From the IMG/VR virus record IMGVR_UViG_3300045136_000360, positions 1 through 50,694 of that record: a stretch of 50,694 bases of DNA; one strand, written 5' to 3'. This DNA comes from a virus. The notes beneath the pieces are model-generated. The model worked only from the letters and a program-made list of their open reading frames with translations. It searched no databases and was not told where the DNA came from. This document shows positions 14,274 through 23,170 of the stretch, one piece after another (the stretch's first letter is position 1; each line of letters starts with the position of its first letter). The position numbers and the translations under genes were made by a program.

Positions 14274-16742
14274 ATGGTGGCGGAAGAGGCGCGGCCGGCG
14301 GGCCGGCTGGTGCTGGAGGAGATCGGGCGCACCGGCCTCACTCAGCACGGGGGGTACATCTATGAGGAGTACACCCGCGAGCTTCATGGCACCCGCTGGC
14401 GGGACACCGTGCGGGACATGGTGGACAACGACCCGATCGTGGGGGCGATCCTGTTCGCGGTGGGGATGTTGCTGCGGGGCGTGACCTGGACGATTGTGCC
14501 GGCCTCGGACGATCCAGAGGATGAGGCGGTCGGCCAGTTCTTCTCCGAGTGCTGGCAGGACATGAGCCATACCCCGGAGCAGTTTCTGGCCGAGTGCCTG
14601 AGTTTCCTGCCCTGGGGGTGGTCGCTGCACGAGATCGTCTATAAGCAACGCCTGGGCCCCAACCAGACCGACCCCAGCAAGCGGAGCCAGTACGACGACG
14701 GGCGGATCGGCTGGCGCAAGTTTGCCATCCGGTCGCAGGACACCCTCTTGAAGTGGGAGATCGATGACGCGGACGGCTCGGTGCGGGGCATGTGGCAGCA
14801 ACTGCCCACCACCGGGAAACTGGTGTTCATCCCGATCGAGAAGTCCTTGCTCTTCCGGACGACCAGCCGCAAGGGGAACCCCGAGGGGCGGAGCATCCTG
14901 CGGAACGCGGTGCGGCCCTGGCACTTCCGCAAACACATCGAGACGATCGAGGGGATCGGGGTCGAGCGGGACCTGGCGGGGTTGCCGGTGCTGTACGCCC
15001 CGAGCCAGATCATGCTGGACAACGCCAGCCCGGCCGAAAAGACCCTGTACAGCCAACTCAAGCGGATCATCCGGAACATCAAGCGGGATGAGCAGGAGGG
15101 CCTGATCATCCCCGGCGACCGGGATGACAAGGGCAACCGGCGGTACGAGTTGACCCTGCTGTCGACTGGCGGGCAGCGGCAGTTCGACACCAACACGATC
15201 GTCACCCGCTACGCCCAGCAGCTCGCCATGACCGTGCTGGCGGATTTCGTCTTGCTGGGCCATGAGAAGGTTGGGTCCTTCGCCCTCTCCAGCGACAAGA
15301 CGGGCATGTTCACCTTCGCGCTGAACACCTGGGCGGCCGAGATCGCGGGGGTGCTGAACCGCTACGCCGTCCCCCGGCTGATGGCCCTCAACGGCATGGA
15401 CCCGCGTCGCCGGCCGACCTTCCAGCCCGGCGAGGTGCAGGCCCCCGACCTGGGCGCTCTGGCCGACTACGTGACGAAACTGGCCGGATCGGGGGTGCCA
15501 CTGTTCCCCGACCCGGAGCTTGAGGGCTACCTGCGCCGGGTGGCCAAACTGCCGACCCCGCCGCTCGAGGAGCTTGAGGCGCGGGCGAACGAATTGCGTC
15601 AATTGCGTCAGGAGGAGGCGGAACGCCGGGAGGTCGAGATGGCGGTGATGGCGACGCGGGGACAGGGTGGCGGGCCACCGGAGGGCGAGGCGCCGGACCA
15701 GGGGCAGCAGGCGCGGGAGGTGGCGCTATGGCCCGGCTGGGGGGAATACAACCGGCGGGTGGGCATGACCCGGCGCACGGCGGAGGATGACATCGACGTG
15801 GACCATGAGGCGCGCCGGCAGGGGGACGGCTGGCGGGAGGCGGCGTTGCCGGTCGATCCGCGGGTGCCGGCCTACGCGACCGGGCCGGTGAGTCTGGACA
15901 CGGCGGTGGCGGAGATCATCGCGGACCAGCGCTGGGAGGCCGAGGGCCGCAAGCGGGCGGAGCGGGTGCAGGACGAGCGGGCGCGCCGGGGGGAGGCGGG
16001 CGCGCCACAGACGTTCCACCTGGCCGGGCAGCACGACCAGAAGACGCACGGACACGGCGGGACCGGGGCCGGTGGTGGCCCGGCGGGCACGCCGGTGAGC
16101 AAGGCGCTGACGCACGATCCGCTCCACCCGCCGATCATCGCCACGACACTGGCGGAGACGATGGCGGTGATCGATGCCGTGCACGGGGACGGCGACCTGC
16201 CGACGATCCCCGTGCGCCTGGGGGGCAACACGGCCGGGGTGTACAACTACACCGTGGCCCCGGACGGGCGCAAGGTCGCCCGAGAGATCGGGGTAAGCCC
16301 GGGCCTGGCGATGGGGAGCCCTCACTGGGCATTGACGCACGAGGTGGGGCACCTCCTGGATCAGCAGGGGTTCGGCGGGGGCAAGGGCTGGAGTTCCCGC
16401 CACGACCCGCACCCGGCCTGGCAGGCGTTCCGGGACGCGGTTGACGCCTCCCCAACCATTCAGCATCTCCGGGCGCTGCATACCGGGAAGGCCCAATTGC
16501 CCGGCCAGGGGAAATCCCTGCTCCAGCAGGGCAAGTACGTGGATTACCTCTTGAAGCCGGAGGAGGTGTTTGCGCGGGCCTACACCCAGTGGATCGCGGT
16601 GAAGGCGAACCACAAGGGGATGCTGGGGGTGATCAACAAGACGACCAGTGGGCCGATCCCGATGCACTGGCCCAAGAGCGAGTGGGGGCCGATCGGGGCG
16701 GCATTGGACGCGCTGTTCGCGGCGAAGGGCTGGACGCAGTAG
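14274..16742 (+). CDS. Portal protein fused to a zincin metallopeptidase-like domain
   Basis: Residues ~1-480 are a DUF935-like portal (YEEYTRELHGTRWRDTVRDMVDNDPIVGAIL, LPWGWSLHEIVYKQR, EGRSILRNAVRPW, GHEKVGSFALSSDKT, MNG-DPRRRPTF). An acidic/Arg-rich linker follows, then FHLAGQHDQKTHGHGG. Residues ~600-822 form a separate domain with HEVGH at about 689-693 (zinc HExxH), a downstream third-ligand candidate in the YLLKPEEVFARAY segment, and C-terminal KSEWGPIGAALDALF. The portal forms the dodecameric DNA gate. The peptidase would be a virion-carried or maturation enzyme, like the polyvalent-protein proteases of other phages. Portals are normally 450-550 residues, so the fusion is unusual. Confidence 0.85.
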   Translation: MVAEEARPAGRLVLEEIGRTGLTQHGGYIYEEYTRELHGTRWRDTVRDMVDNDPIVGAILFAVGMLLRGVTWTIVPASDDPEDEAVGQFFSECWQDMSHTPEQFLAECLSFLPWGWSLHEIVYKQRLGPNQTDPSKRSQYDDGRIGWRKFAIRSQDTLLKWEIDDADGSVRGMWQQLPTTGKLVFIPIEKSLLFRTTSRKGNPEGRSILRNAVRPWHFRKHIETIEGIGVERDLAGLPVLYAPSQIMLDNASPAEKTLYSQLKRIIRNIKRDEQEGLIIPGDRDDKGNRRYELTLLSTGGQRQFDTNTIVTRYAQQLAMTVLADFVLLGHEKVGSFALSSDKTGMFTFALNTWAAEIAGVLNRYAVPRLMALNGMDPRRRPTFQPGEVQAPDLGALADYVTKLAGSGVPLFPDPELEGYLRRVAKLPTPPLEELEARANELRQLRQEEAERREVEMAVMATRGQGGGPPEGEAPDQGQQAREVALWPGWGEYNRRVGMTRRTAEDDIDVDHEARRQGDGWREAALPVDPRVPAYATGPVSLDTAVAEIIADQRWEAEGRKRAERVQDERARRGEAGAPQTFHLAGQHDQKTHGHGGTGAGGGPAGTPVSKALTHDPLHPPIIATTLAETMAVIDAVHGDGDLPTIPVRLGGNTAGVYNYTVAPDGRKVAREIGVSPGLAMGSPHWALTHEVGHLLDQQGFGGGKGWSSRHDPHPAWQAFRDAVDASPTIQHLRALHTGKAQLPGQGKSLLQQGKYVDYLLKPEEVFARAYTQWIAVKANHKGMLGVINKTTSGPIPMHWPKSEWGPIGAALDALFAAKGWTQ

Positions 16743-16754
16743 GAGGAGCGCGGG

Positions 16755-16964
16755 GTGGATGACCGGCTGAAGGCGATCATGGACTTCCTGGGAGTGGATG
16801 AGGGGATGGCCCGGCTGGTGATGGCGGTCGAGGACGGGGAGGTGCCCGGGGATGCCTACGCCGTGGATGAGGCCGGCAACCCACTGCCCGATAGCGAGGA
16901 TTTCGACCGCTGGGCGGAGAGCGCGGGGCGCTGGAATGGGGAGGGCAATGAAGGCGGTGATTAG
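16755..16964 (+). CDS. Small acidic protein, unknown
   Basis: A 69-residue product from GTG 16755, preceded by AGGAGGAG, strongly acidic with an N-terminal helix (RLKAIMDFLGVDEGMARLVMAV). It overlaps the start of the next gene by 17 nt. It may be a head accessory factor, but no family is recognised. Confidence 0.55.
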   Translation: MDDRLKAIMDFLGVDEGMARLVMAVEDGEVPGDAYAVDEAGNPLPDSEDFDRWAESAGRWNGEGNEGGD

Positions 16965-17250
16965 CATCGTGGTCGAGGTGGCCGATGAGGCGGCGGCGCA
17001 CCGGCTGGGGGCGGCGCTGCTGGGCCAGTTCATCGAGCCGGCCGAGGGGCGGGTGAGCCTGCTGCCCGAGGGGAGCGAATTCCTGGGCATCTGCTACGGG
17101 GAGCCGGCGGCGGGGGAGGATGCCGGGACGGCGGTGGAGGTCGCCCCGGAGCCGGCCCCGGAGCCCGAGACCGGGCCGAGCGCGGTGGAGATCGCGGAGG
17201 AGATCATCCGGCAGAACCGGAAGAAGAAGCGGGGGGACCGGGGGGCATGA
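16948..17250 (+). CDS. Hypothetical head-region protein
   Basis: A 100-residue protein (MKAVISIVVEVADEAAAHRL...). The first ~55 residues are alternating strands and helices, the middle is a Pro/Glu-rich linker, and the end is basic (RQNRKKKRGDRG). Start ATG 16948 lies in the end of the preceding gene, and its TGA overlaps ATG 17247 (ATGA). Unknown function; translation is supported by coupling. Confidence 0.6.
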   Translation: MKAVISIVVEVADEAAAHRLGAALLGQFIEPAEGRVSLLPEGSEFLGICYGEPAAGEDAGTAVEVAPEPAPEPETGPSAVEIAEEIIRQNRKKKRGDRGA

Positions 17251-17477
17251 CGATCTGGCTGGCCCTGTGTCTGGACGATGGCGAGCCGGCCCCGCTGGGA
17301 GCCTACATCGACCTGCCGACCTTGCAGCGGCACGTGGAGTCCTGCCCGGCGGTGCGGGACGCGGCGGCCAGCGGCGAGCCGGTGGCCTGGCGGCGGCTGG
17401 CCCCGGACAAATGGCAACTGGACGTGCTGTGGACGACCTACCAGGCATTCCGGCTGACGGTCGAGGGCGCGGCCTGA
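17247..17477 (+). CDS. Hypothetical small protein upstream of the MuF protein
   Basis: A 76-residue protein, MTIWLALCLDDGEPAPLGAY..., coupled by ATGA to the gene before and by a TGATG overlap to the MuF gene. It looks like a compact alpha/beta domain (DLPTLQRHVESC, WRRLAPDKWQLDVLW). No family is recognised. Confidence 0.6.
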   Translation: MTIWLALCLDDGEPAPLGAYIDLPTLQRHVESCPAVRDAAASGEPVAWRRLAPDKWQLDVLWTTYQAFRLTVEGAA

Positions 17478-20400
17478 TGGTCCTCACCGCCCGGCCCGCG
17501 CCCGCGCCGGCCCTGCCCGGCGACGCGGCGCCTGATGCCGACGAGGGCATGCACGCCCTGGCCGACGCCGCCCTGCCCGTGTGGTCGGCCACGCTGCACG
17601 CCGGCTGGCGGCTCCTGGTGGGCGGGGTAGACGCTGGGAAGCTCGCGGGCTATCTGGCGGCGCGGGACGGGGAGAGCGCGCTGGATGCCTTCGATTGGGG
17701 GGGGCACCTGGCCTGGCTGCGAGGCCGGCTCACGCCGCTGGTGCGGGACCTGGCCTGGGACGCGGGGACCGAGGCCGGGGAGGTGCTGGGCGGGGCGATC
17801 CTGGCCGGGGCGGGGCGGCGGTTCGCGGAGGTGGGGAGCGTCACCTATCGGTTCGACGTGCTCAATCCACGGGTGCTGGACTGGATCGACCAGGGCGCGG
17901 CGGCGCTGGTGACGGAGATCGGGGAGGAGACGCGGGCGGCGCTGCGCGAACTTATCCGGCGGGCCTGGCTGGAGGGGATCGACGTGCCCACGCAGGCGCG
18001 GCTGATCGCCCAGTTCGTGGGGCTGCATTCCCGGCAGGCCGGCGCTGCCCTGAACCTGCAGAAGCGCCTCACGGCCGCCGCGTTGAAACCGTTCGCCGGC
18101 AAAAAGAGCCTGACCCCGAAGGAGGTCGCGGCCGTGGCGGCGGCGCTGGCGAAGGTGCAGGCGACCGTCGACCAGTACGTGGCCCGCGCCCGGCGGCAGC
18201 GGGCGGTGACAATCGCTCGGACCGAGACGATCCGGGCCGCCAACATGGGGCAGCAGTTGCTCTGGAAGCAGGCGGCCGACCAGGGCTTGCTGGTGCCGGG
18301 GCTGACGCGGCGGCGCTGGATCGTGACCCGCGACGATAAGCTCTGCCCCTACTGCCGGCGGCTGGTGGGGGTGACGGTCGGGCTCGACGAGCCATTCCCG
18401 ACCGAGTTCGGCCCCCGGCTGACCCCGCCGCTGCATCCCCGCTGCCGCTGCGCGATGGCGCTGGAGTTCGTGGAGGCCGCCGGGGCTGGGGAACGGGTGC
18501 GCGCGTCGGCCGCGGCCCCCGCCGTCCTGGTGGAAGGCGAGACGTATCAGCACGCGAACGGCGACCAGTACACCGTGGTGAAGGTGGCCAGCACCGGGGG
18601 GGCGGCCAAGATTCACTGGCTGACCGGGAGCAAGGCCGGCCAGGTCAAATGGGTGACGGGCTGGGACAAGCTGGTGGCGACCGGCAAGCATACGCTCGTC
18701 GCGGCCCCCGCGCCGCCGCCAGCCCCGATGATGGCCGTGGGCATGGTCTTCGAGCACCCGAGCGGGGACCAGTACACGGTGATCAGTATCGCCAGCACCG
18801 GCGGGGCGCAGAAAATCCAGTGGCTGACCGGGAGCAAGGCCGGCCAGGTCAAGTGGGTCACGGGCTGGGACAAGCTGGTGGCGACCGGCAAGCACCTGCC
18901 GGTGGGCGGCCACGGTGCGGCCCCCGCGCCCCCGCCCCCGCCGCCGGCTCCCGCCCCGGTGGCCCCGGCGGCCCCGGCGGCGCCATTCCCGGTGGGGACG
19001 AAGATCGAGATTTCCCCCGGCGATGAGTACCTGGTCGTGGACGCGACCGGGGGCGATGTTGTGCTGAAGAATCTGACCACCGGACTCACGCACACGGGAA
19101 AGGTGAGCATCCTCCAGAACCAGGTGACGAGCGGCGGGTGGAAGGTAACGCTGCCCGCAGGGGGAGCCGCCCCGGCCCAACCGCCGCCCGGCGCGCCGGG
19201 GAGTCCTGCTGTCGGGGACATTGTGGAACTCTCGGGGGGTGGCAAGATCAAGATCGTCGACAGTGGCGCTTACGGCTATTCGTTCGAATGGCTGACCGGG
19301 CCGCTGGCCGGCCAGCTGGATACCGTCGACACGGCAGTGCTGGACGCGCAGATCGCCACTGGCAACGCCAAGAAGGTGGTCGGTCCCGCCACCGCGCCAG
19401 GTGGGTTCGTCGCCGGTGGGACGTACCAGAACAGTCAGGGGGTGCAGTACACGGTCGTCAAAGCCCCCACGGCCGGCGGGGCGATGAAGATCGAGTACCT
19501 GACCGGCCCCAACGCCGGCAAGCAGAAATGGGTGACGGGCTGGGACGCCCAACTGGCGGCCGGCAAGCATAAGCCCCTGACCGTGGCGTCCCCGGCCGCC
19601 CCGCCATCGGGGAGCCCACCGGCCCCCGCGCCCGCGCCCCCACCGCCCCCGCCACCCCCACCGCCCCCGGCGGCGCCCCCCACGGTCACGGCGGGCGGGC
19701 CGAAGCCCTGGGAGACGCCGGACCCGCCGTTCGCGCTGTCGAGCCTGACGCCGAAAGCCCGCGGCAACGTGGGCGGCTACCACGAGAAGAGCATCTATAC
19801 CGACCAGCAGGGCCGGACCTGGATGTTCAAGCCGGATGAGACGGCCGGCTATGCCGAGCTCTCGGGCTACTGGGTGATGCACGCCCTGGGGATCGAGGCG
19901 CCGGAGGTCTACTACGTCACGCTGGGGGGCAAGAGGGGCACCCTCCAGCGCTTCCACGACGGCGTGACCGGGGATCTTGCCTACGACGAGGTGAAGGGGC
20001 TGAGCGCGGACCAGTTGGCCGACCTGCAGGTGCATCAGGTGATCGACTGGCTGATCTCCCAGCACGACACCAACCAGGGCGCGATCGTGAAGGGTCCGGG
20101 TGGCCGGCTGCTGGCGGTGGACAAAGGGCAGTCATTCAAGTTCCTGGGCCGCGACACCCTAGGGTGGCAATACAACCCCAACCTATTGAAGGTGATGTAC
20201 CGCCAGATGTGGGAGGACTACCTGGACGGGCGGATCGCGCTGGACCGGGGGGCCATCCAGGGGATCATCGACCGCATCGAGCGCCTGGACGATGACCTCT
20301 ACAAGCGCCTGCTGGCCCCCTACGCCCGCCACGCGGTGAAGCAGGGCTGGTACCCGACCGAGGATGCCTTCTATCAGAAGGCGCTGGCCCGCAAGCATGG

Positions 20401-22162
20401 CATCCGGGCCGACTTCGAGGACCTGTACCACCGGGCGGCGGCGGAGCGGCAGCGGCGGGGCCATGGGCTGCCGGCGCCGGCGCGCCGGCCCGTCACGCCG
20501 GTCGATCAGGGGCTGGCGAGCGACCTGGCCCGCACGGGGTGGGCGGGGCGGTCGATCCTGGTGCGGGGGCCGGAGTTCGAGAACGGGAACCTGCTGGCCT
20601 ACGTGGTCGAGATGGCCGGGGGCGGGCGGCGGCTGGTGCTGGAGGGGAAGGTGCGGCCGCAGGCAGAGGCGGCGCTGCTGGCCCGCCTGGACGTGGCTGG
20701 GGGGGCGGCCACGGCCGCCGCCCCGGTGGTGAACGATCCCATCTGGCCGAGCCTGCTGACGACGATCAAGCACGTGGCGCATCACCTGAAACCGACCTCT
20801 CCCGGCTACGACGGGAAGCTGAACCCGGCGAAGGTGACGCCCATCCAGCAGGCAGCGCAGGCGGTGGGGCAGTTGCCCGCCGGACCGATGCGGGACCACT
20901 ATGCCGGGATCATCCAGGAGATGACCGGGCATACGGTGGCGGAGGTGGCCGCGGCGAGCCTGCCGGAGTTGGACGCCTGGCTCAAGGCGGGCTACCAGGA
21001 CAAGGTCTATACGTTCTACGTGCCGCCGCCGCCCACCGCGAGCGCTGGCGCGGGGAGGGTGAAGGCGACCAGGGATCACCCCTGGCAGCACGACCTGCGG
21101 ATGGAGAACGGCCGGCTCGTGGAGGCCGGGGGGCGGCGAACGCTTCACGGCCAGACGATGCTGACCATCGACCTGGGGCACGGGCTGACGGCCACCTATA
21201 CTCCTCAGGGGGAGTTGATGAGCAGGGCTGGCCGGCTGCGCATCTACCGGGACAACTTCACCGGGACCGAGGCCGAGTTGCAGGAGGCGCTGAACCAGTT
21301 GCAGCGGCTGGGTCTGGACGGGACCCTGGCCGACGCCGCCGATGTTGAATTGCTGTACCTGCATCACCAGGCGCACGCGGCCAAAATGGAGCTCGACCCG
21401 GACTACCAGCGGGACGTGGTGCAGGCGATTGCCAGCCAGCCCGGCATGACCGTGGTGGAGCAGATCGCCGTGCATAAGGCGTTCTGGAACAAGCGGCTGG
21501 GCGTGGCCGACGTGGCCGCCCTGGCCAGCTACGACCCGATGCCGAAGTTCGACCGGGTATGGGCGCCGGGGGCGGGGGCGCGGCTGGAGGAGGGCGGCTG
21601 GGCCTACTGGACGCGGTTCGACATTACCGAGGCCGATCTGCAGCGGGAGATGGGGGACTATGGGTTGACGCACTCCCTCTCCAGTGATCTGGAGAGCTTC
21701 TTGACCACCGTGCTCGACAACAACGGGCACATGCTGAACACCGAGGAGCGGATCAGGACCGGAACGTTCGGCGGGGAGGGCATGAGCCCGGTCGCCGACA
21801 TGCAGACCGGCGGCGCGAGCTACGTGTTCACCCGGATCAAGCGGAAGTCGGAATGGGACCATGGGAACCTGGTGTTCGACCTGCGGCTGGCGCTGCGGAC
21901 GGATATCATCGCCTATGACAGCGACAAGTTCGGGCGGTCCGACGCCGCAACCAAACAGACGCGGATCGTTGACATAGCAGGGTGGAAGAGGTCGGCAACT
22001 CGTTCGGTGAACGAGTTGATCGTAAAAAACGGCTTCTCCATCCTCGAGCATCTGGTGCGGATCAACACGTTCGGTGGGGATCGGGCGAGGGTGATCAGGC
22101 TGTTCCGCGACCGTGGGATCACGCACATCAATGGGCGGAAGGTGGAGGATATCGTCGTCTAA
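17477..22162 (+). CDS. Giant MuF head-morphogenesis protein with repeats, kinase-like and C-terminal effector-like regions
   Basis: The 1561-residue product starts ATG 17477. Residues ~60-335 are a MuF/SPP1 gp7-type domain (ARTETIRAANMGQQLLWKQA, RRRWIVTRDDKLCPYCRRL, LHPRCRCAM, with Cys pairs as usual). Residues ~350-700 hold about five ~60-residue repeats (GDQYTVVKVASTGGA...WLTGSKAGQVKWVTGWD). After a proline-rich linker (~708-735), residues ~740-990 resemble a PI3/4-kinase or HipA-like kinase: WMFKPDE with the ATP lysine, QHDTNQGAIV as catalytic loop, LLAVDKGQ as metal-binding loop. The last ~350 residues (EGMSPVADMQTGGASYVFTRI) are unrecognised. MuF proteins often carry cargo enzymes injected with DNA, so a virion-delivered kinase-like effector is inferred. 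Confidence 0.8.
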   Translation: MVLTARPAPAPALPGDAAPDADEGMHALADAALPVWSATLHAGWRLLVGGVDAGKLAGYLAARDGESALDAFDWGGHLAWLRGRLTPLVRDLAWDAGTEAGEVLGGAILAGAGRRFAEVGSVTYRFDVLNPRVLDWIDQGAAALVTEIGEETRAALRELIRRAWLEGIDVPTQARLIAQFVGLHSRQAGAALNLQKRLTAAALKPFAGKKSLTPKEVAAVAAALAKVQATVDQYVARARRQRAVTIARTETIRAANMGQQLLWKQAADQGLLVPGLTRRRWIVTRDDKLCPYCRRLVGVTVGLDEPFPTEFGPRLTPPLHPRCRCAMALEFVEAAGAGERVRASAAAPAVLVEGETYQHANGDQYTVVKVASTGGAAKIHWLTGSKAGQVKWVTGWDKLVATGKHTLVAAPAPPPAPMMAVGMVFEHPSGDQYTVISIASTGGAQKIQWLTGSKAGQVKWVTGWDKLVATGKHLPVGGHGAAPAPPPPPPAPAPVAPAAPAAPFPVGTKIEISPGDEYLVVDATGGDVVLKNLTTGLTHTGKVSILQNQVTSGGWKVTLPAGGAAPAQPPPGAPGSPAVGDIVELSGGGKIKIVDSGAYGYSFEWLTGPLAGQLDTVDTAVLDAQIATGNAKKVVGPATAPGGFVAGGTYQNSQGVQYTVVKAPTAGGAMKIEYLTGPNAGKQKWVTGWDAQLAAGKHKPLTVASPAAPPSGSPPAPAPAPPPPPPPPPPPAAPPTVTAGGPKPWETPDPPFALSSLTPKARGNVGGYHEKSIYTDQQGRTWMFKPDETAGYAELSGYWVMHALGIEAPEVYYVTLGGKRGTLQRFHDGVTGDLAYDEVKGLSADQLADLQVHQVIDWLISQHDTNQGAIVKGPGGRLLAVDKGQSFKFLGRDTLGWQYNPNLLKVMYRQMWEDYLDGRIALDRGAIQGIIDRIERLDDDLYKRLLAPYARHAVKQGWYPTEDAFYQKALARKHGIRADFEDLYHRAAAERQRRGHGLPAPARRPVTPVDQGLASDLARTGWAGRSILVRGPEFENGNLLAYVVEMAGGGRRLVLEGKVRPQAEAALLARLDVAGGAATAAAPVVNDPIWPSLLTTIKHVAHHLKPTSPGYDGKLNPAKVTPIQQAAQAVGQLPAGPMRDHYAGIIQEMTGHTVAEVAAASLPELDAWLKAGYQDKVYTFYVPPPPTASAGAGRVKATRDHPWQHDLRMENGRLVEAGGRRTLHGQTMLTIDLGHGLTATYTPQGELMSRAGRLRIYRDNFTGTEAELQEALNQLQRLGLDGTLADAADVELLYLHHQAHAAKMELDPDYQRDVVQAIASQPGMTVVEQIAVHKAFWNKRLGVADVAALASYDPMPKFDRVWAPGAGARLEEGGWAYWTRFDITEADLQREMGDYGLTHSLSSDLESFLTTVLDNNGHMLNTEERIRTGTFGGEGMSPVADMQTGGASYVFTRIKRKSEWDHGNLVFDLRLALRTDIIAYDSDKFGRSDAATKQTRIVDIAGWKRSATRSVNELIVKNGFSILEHLVRINTFGGDRARVIRLFRDRGITHINGRKVEDIVV
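18526..19575 (+). repeat. Tandem coding repeats inside the MuF gene
   Basis: Copies at about 18526-18693 and 18733-18899 are nearly identical at DNA level over ~75 nt (encoding WLTGSKAGQVKWVTGWDKL). More diverged copies occupy about 18985-19135, 19200-19380 and 19402-19575. Each repeat is a ~55-residue beta-rich unit, separated by Pro/Ala linkers. Recent duplication is evident between the first two. Confidence 0.85.
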
Positions 22163-22569
22163 TGGACGTGGGCGAGGTGCTGCGGAGGGTCGTGGAGGCG
22201 GGGGCAGTCGTGACGGCGCGACTGCCCTGGTCGGGGGAGGAGATCGGCCCCTACCCGGTGGACTGGCTGCGCTTCGATGGGCGGCAGGTGGCCTGGCTGT
22301 GGACGGGGGAGGGGGCGCGGCTGCACGAGTTCGAGGTGTCCGGGGTCGAGGTGGACGCGGAGGATAGCATCGTCACCATCCGGACGGGCGGGGAGGATGG
22401 GGTGGTGCTGGTGGTGGAGTGGGGCTGGGACCCGGCGGCGCGGGCGACGCTGGACGCATGGGTGGCAGCGCTGGCGCGGGGGGAGGCGTCGCGGGTGTAC
22501 CCGGAGGGGGGCTGGTGGTATGCCGGCATACCGGACGATTCTCGAACGCCGTCGCCAGTCGGACGGTGA
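22162..22569 (+). CDS. Hypothetical protein after the MuF gene
   Basis: A 135-residue protein, MDVGEVLRRVVEAGAVVTAR..., starting in the last base of the MuF stop region (TAATGG). Strand-rich centre (RFDGRQVAWLWTGEGARLHEFEVSGVEV) and tryptophan-rich C-terminal half. It overlaps the next gene by 50 nt, so one of the two may use a different boundary. Family unknown. Confidence 0.55.
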   Translation: MDVGEVLRRVVEAGAVVTARLPWSGEEIGPYPVDWLRFDGRQVAWLWTGEGARLHEFEVSGVEVDAEDSIVTIRTGGEDGVVLVVEWGWDPAARATLDAWVAALARGEASRVYPEGGWWYAGIPDDSRTPSPVGR

Positions 22570-22840
22570 GTGGCGACCGCTGGTGGCCTGGGGCTGGGCC
22601 GGGCGGGGTCTGGTGCGGGTGATGGTTGCCCACGGGGAGCGGGCGCTGGCGGCGGGGTATGCGGCCATCCTGACCGAGATGCGGGGGCGGGGCCTGACCG
22701 AGAGCGACATCTGGCAGGCGATCCGGGACGGGACGCCCGGCTATACGGTGCTGCGGGATGCGGAGCGCATAATCGAGGCCCCGAGCCTGGCCAGGGCGAT
22801 GGGGGAGGCGCTGTATGCCGGGCGGCCGGCGGGGGGATAG
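22520..22840 (+). CDS. Hypothetical protein
   Basis: A 106-residue product from ATG 22520: MPAYRTILERRRQSDGEWRP..., with a helix-rich body and the C-terminal ESDIWQAIRDGTPGYTVLRD. The preceding gene's 3' end overlaps it in another frame. No family is recognised. Confidence 0.55.
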   Translation: MPAYRTILERRRQSDGEWRPLVAWGWAGRGLVRVMVAHGERALAAGYAAILTEMRGRGLTESDIWQAIRDGTPGYTVLRDAERIIEAPSLARAMGEALYAGRPAGG

Positions 22841-22845
22841 GCGGG

Positions 22846-23037
22846 ATGGTGGTCGATCTGGTCAAGCAGGCGATCATGGAGGAGATCGAGCGGCACCGAG
22901 AGCGGTTGGAGGCTGATCGGTCGCTGACCCGGATCGATGTGGTGGTCAAATTGGACTACCGAACGCGGGAGCCGGCGGTGATCCTGCTGCGGACCGAGGG
23001 GGAGCGGCTGGTCGGACGGGCGCGCCGGTCCGGGTGA
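22846..23037 (+). CDS. Small hypothetical protein
   Basis: A 63-residue protein starting ATG 22846, 5 nt after the preceding stop. An N-terminal charged helix (VKQAIMEEIERHRERLEADR) is followed by a strand pair (IDVVVKLDYR...AVILLRTEGERLVG). It ends just before a promoter. Unknown function. Confidence 0.55.
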   Translation: MVVDLVKQAIMEEIERHRERLEADRSLTRIDVVVKLDYRTREPAVILLRTEGERLVGRARRSG

Positions 23038-23039
23038 CG

Positions 23040-23145
23040 TTGCGAAACTCAAGGGGATCACATACACTCTAAGGGACAGGACAACGCTGCTCCGCCACAG
23101 GAGAAGGGTCGGCGGCGGTCCCCTGGGATGAGGGGGCTGCCGCCG
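23040..23145 (+). promoter_or_regulatory. Promoter and hairpin leading the protease-scaffold-capsid operon
   Basis: TTGCGA (23040-23045), 17 nt, TACACT (23063-23068) is a fair sigma70-like promoter. A stable hairpin follows: arms 23110-23123 (CGGCGGCGGTCCCC) and 23132-23145 (GGGGGCTGCCGCCG), 25 nt before the ATG at 23171. The hairpin could terminate upstream readthrough or shape the 5' UTR of the abundant capsid transcript. Confidence 0.5.
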
Positions 23146-23170
23146 TTATGTTTGTCCGGTTGGAGGCGCG

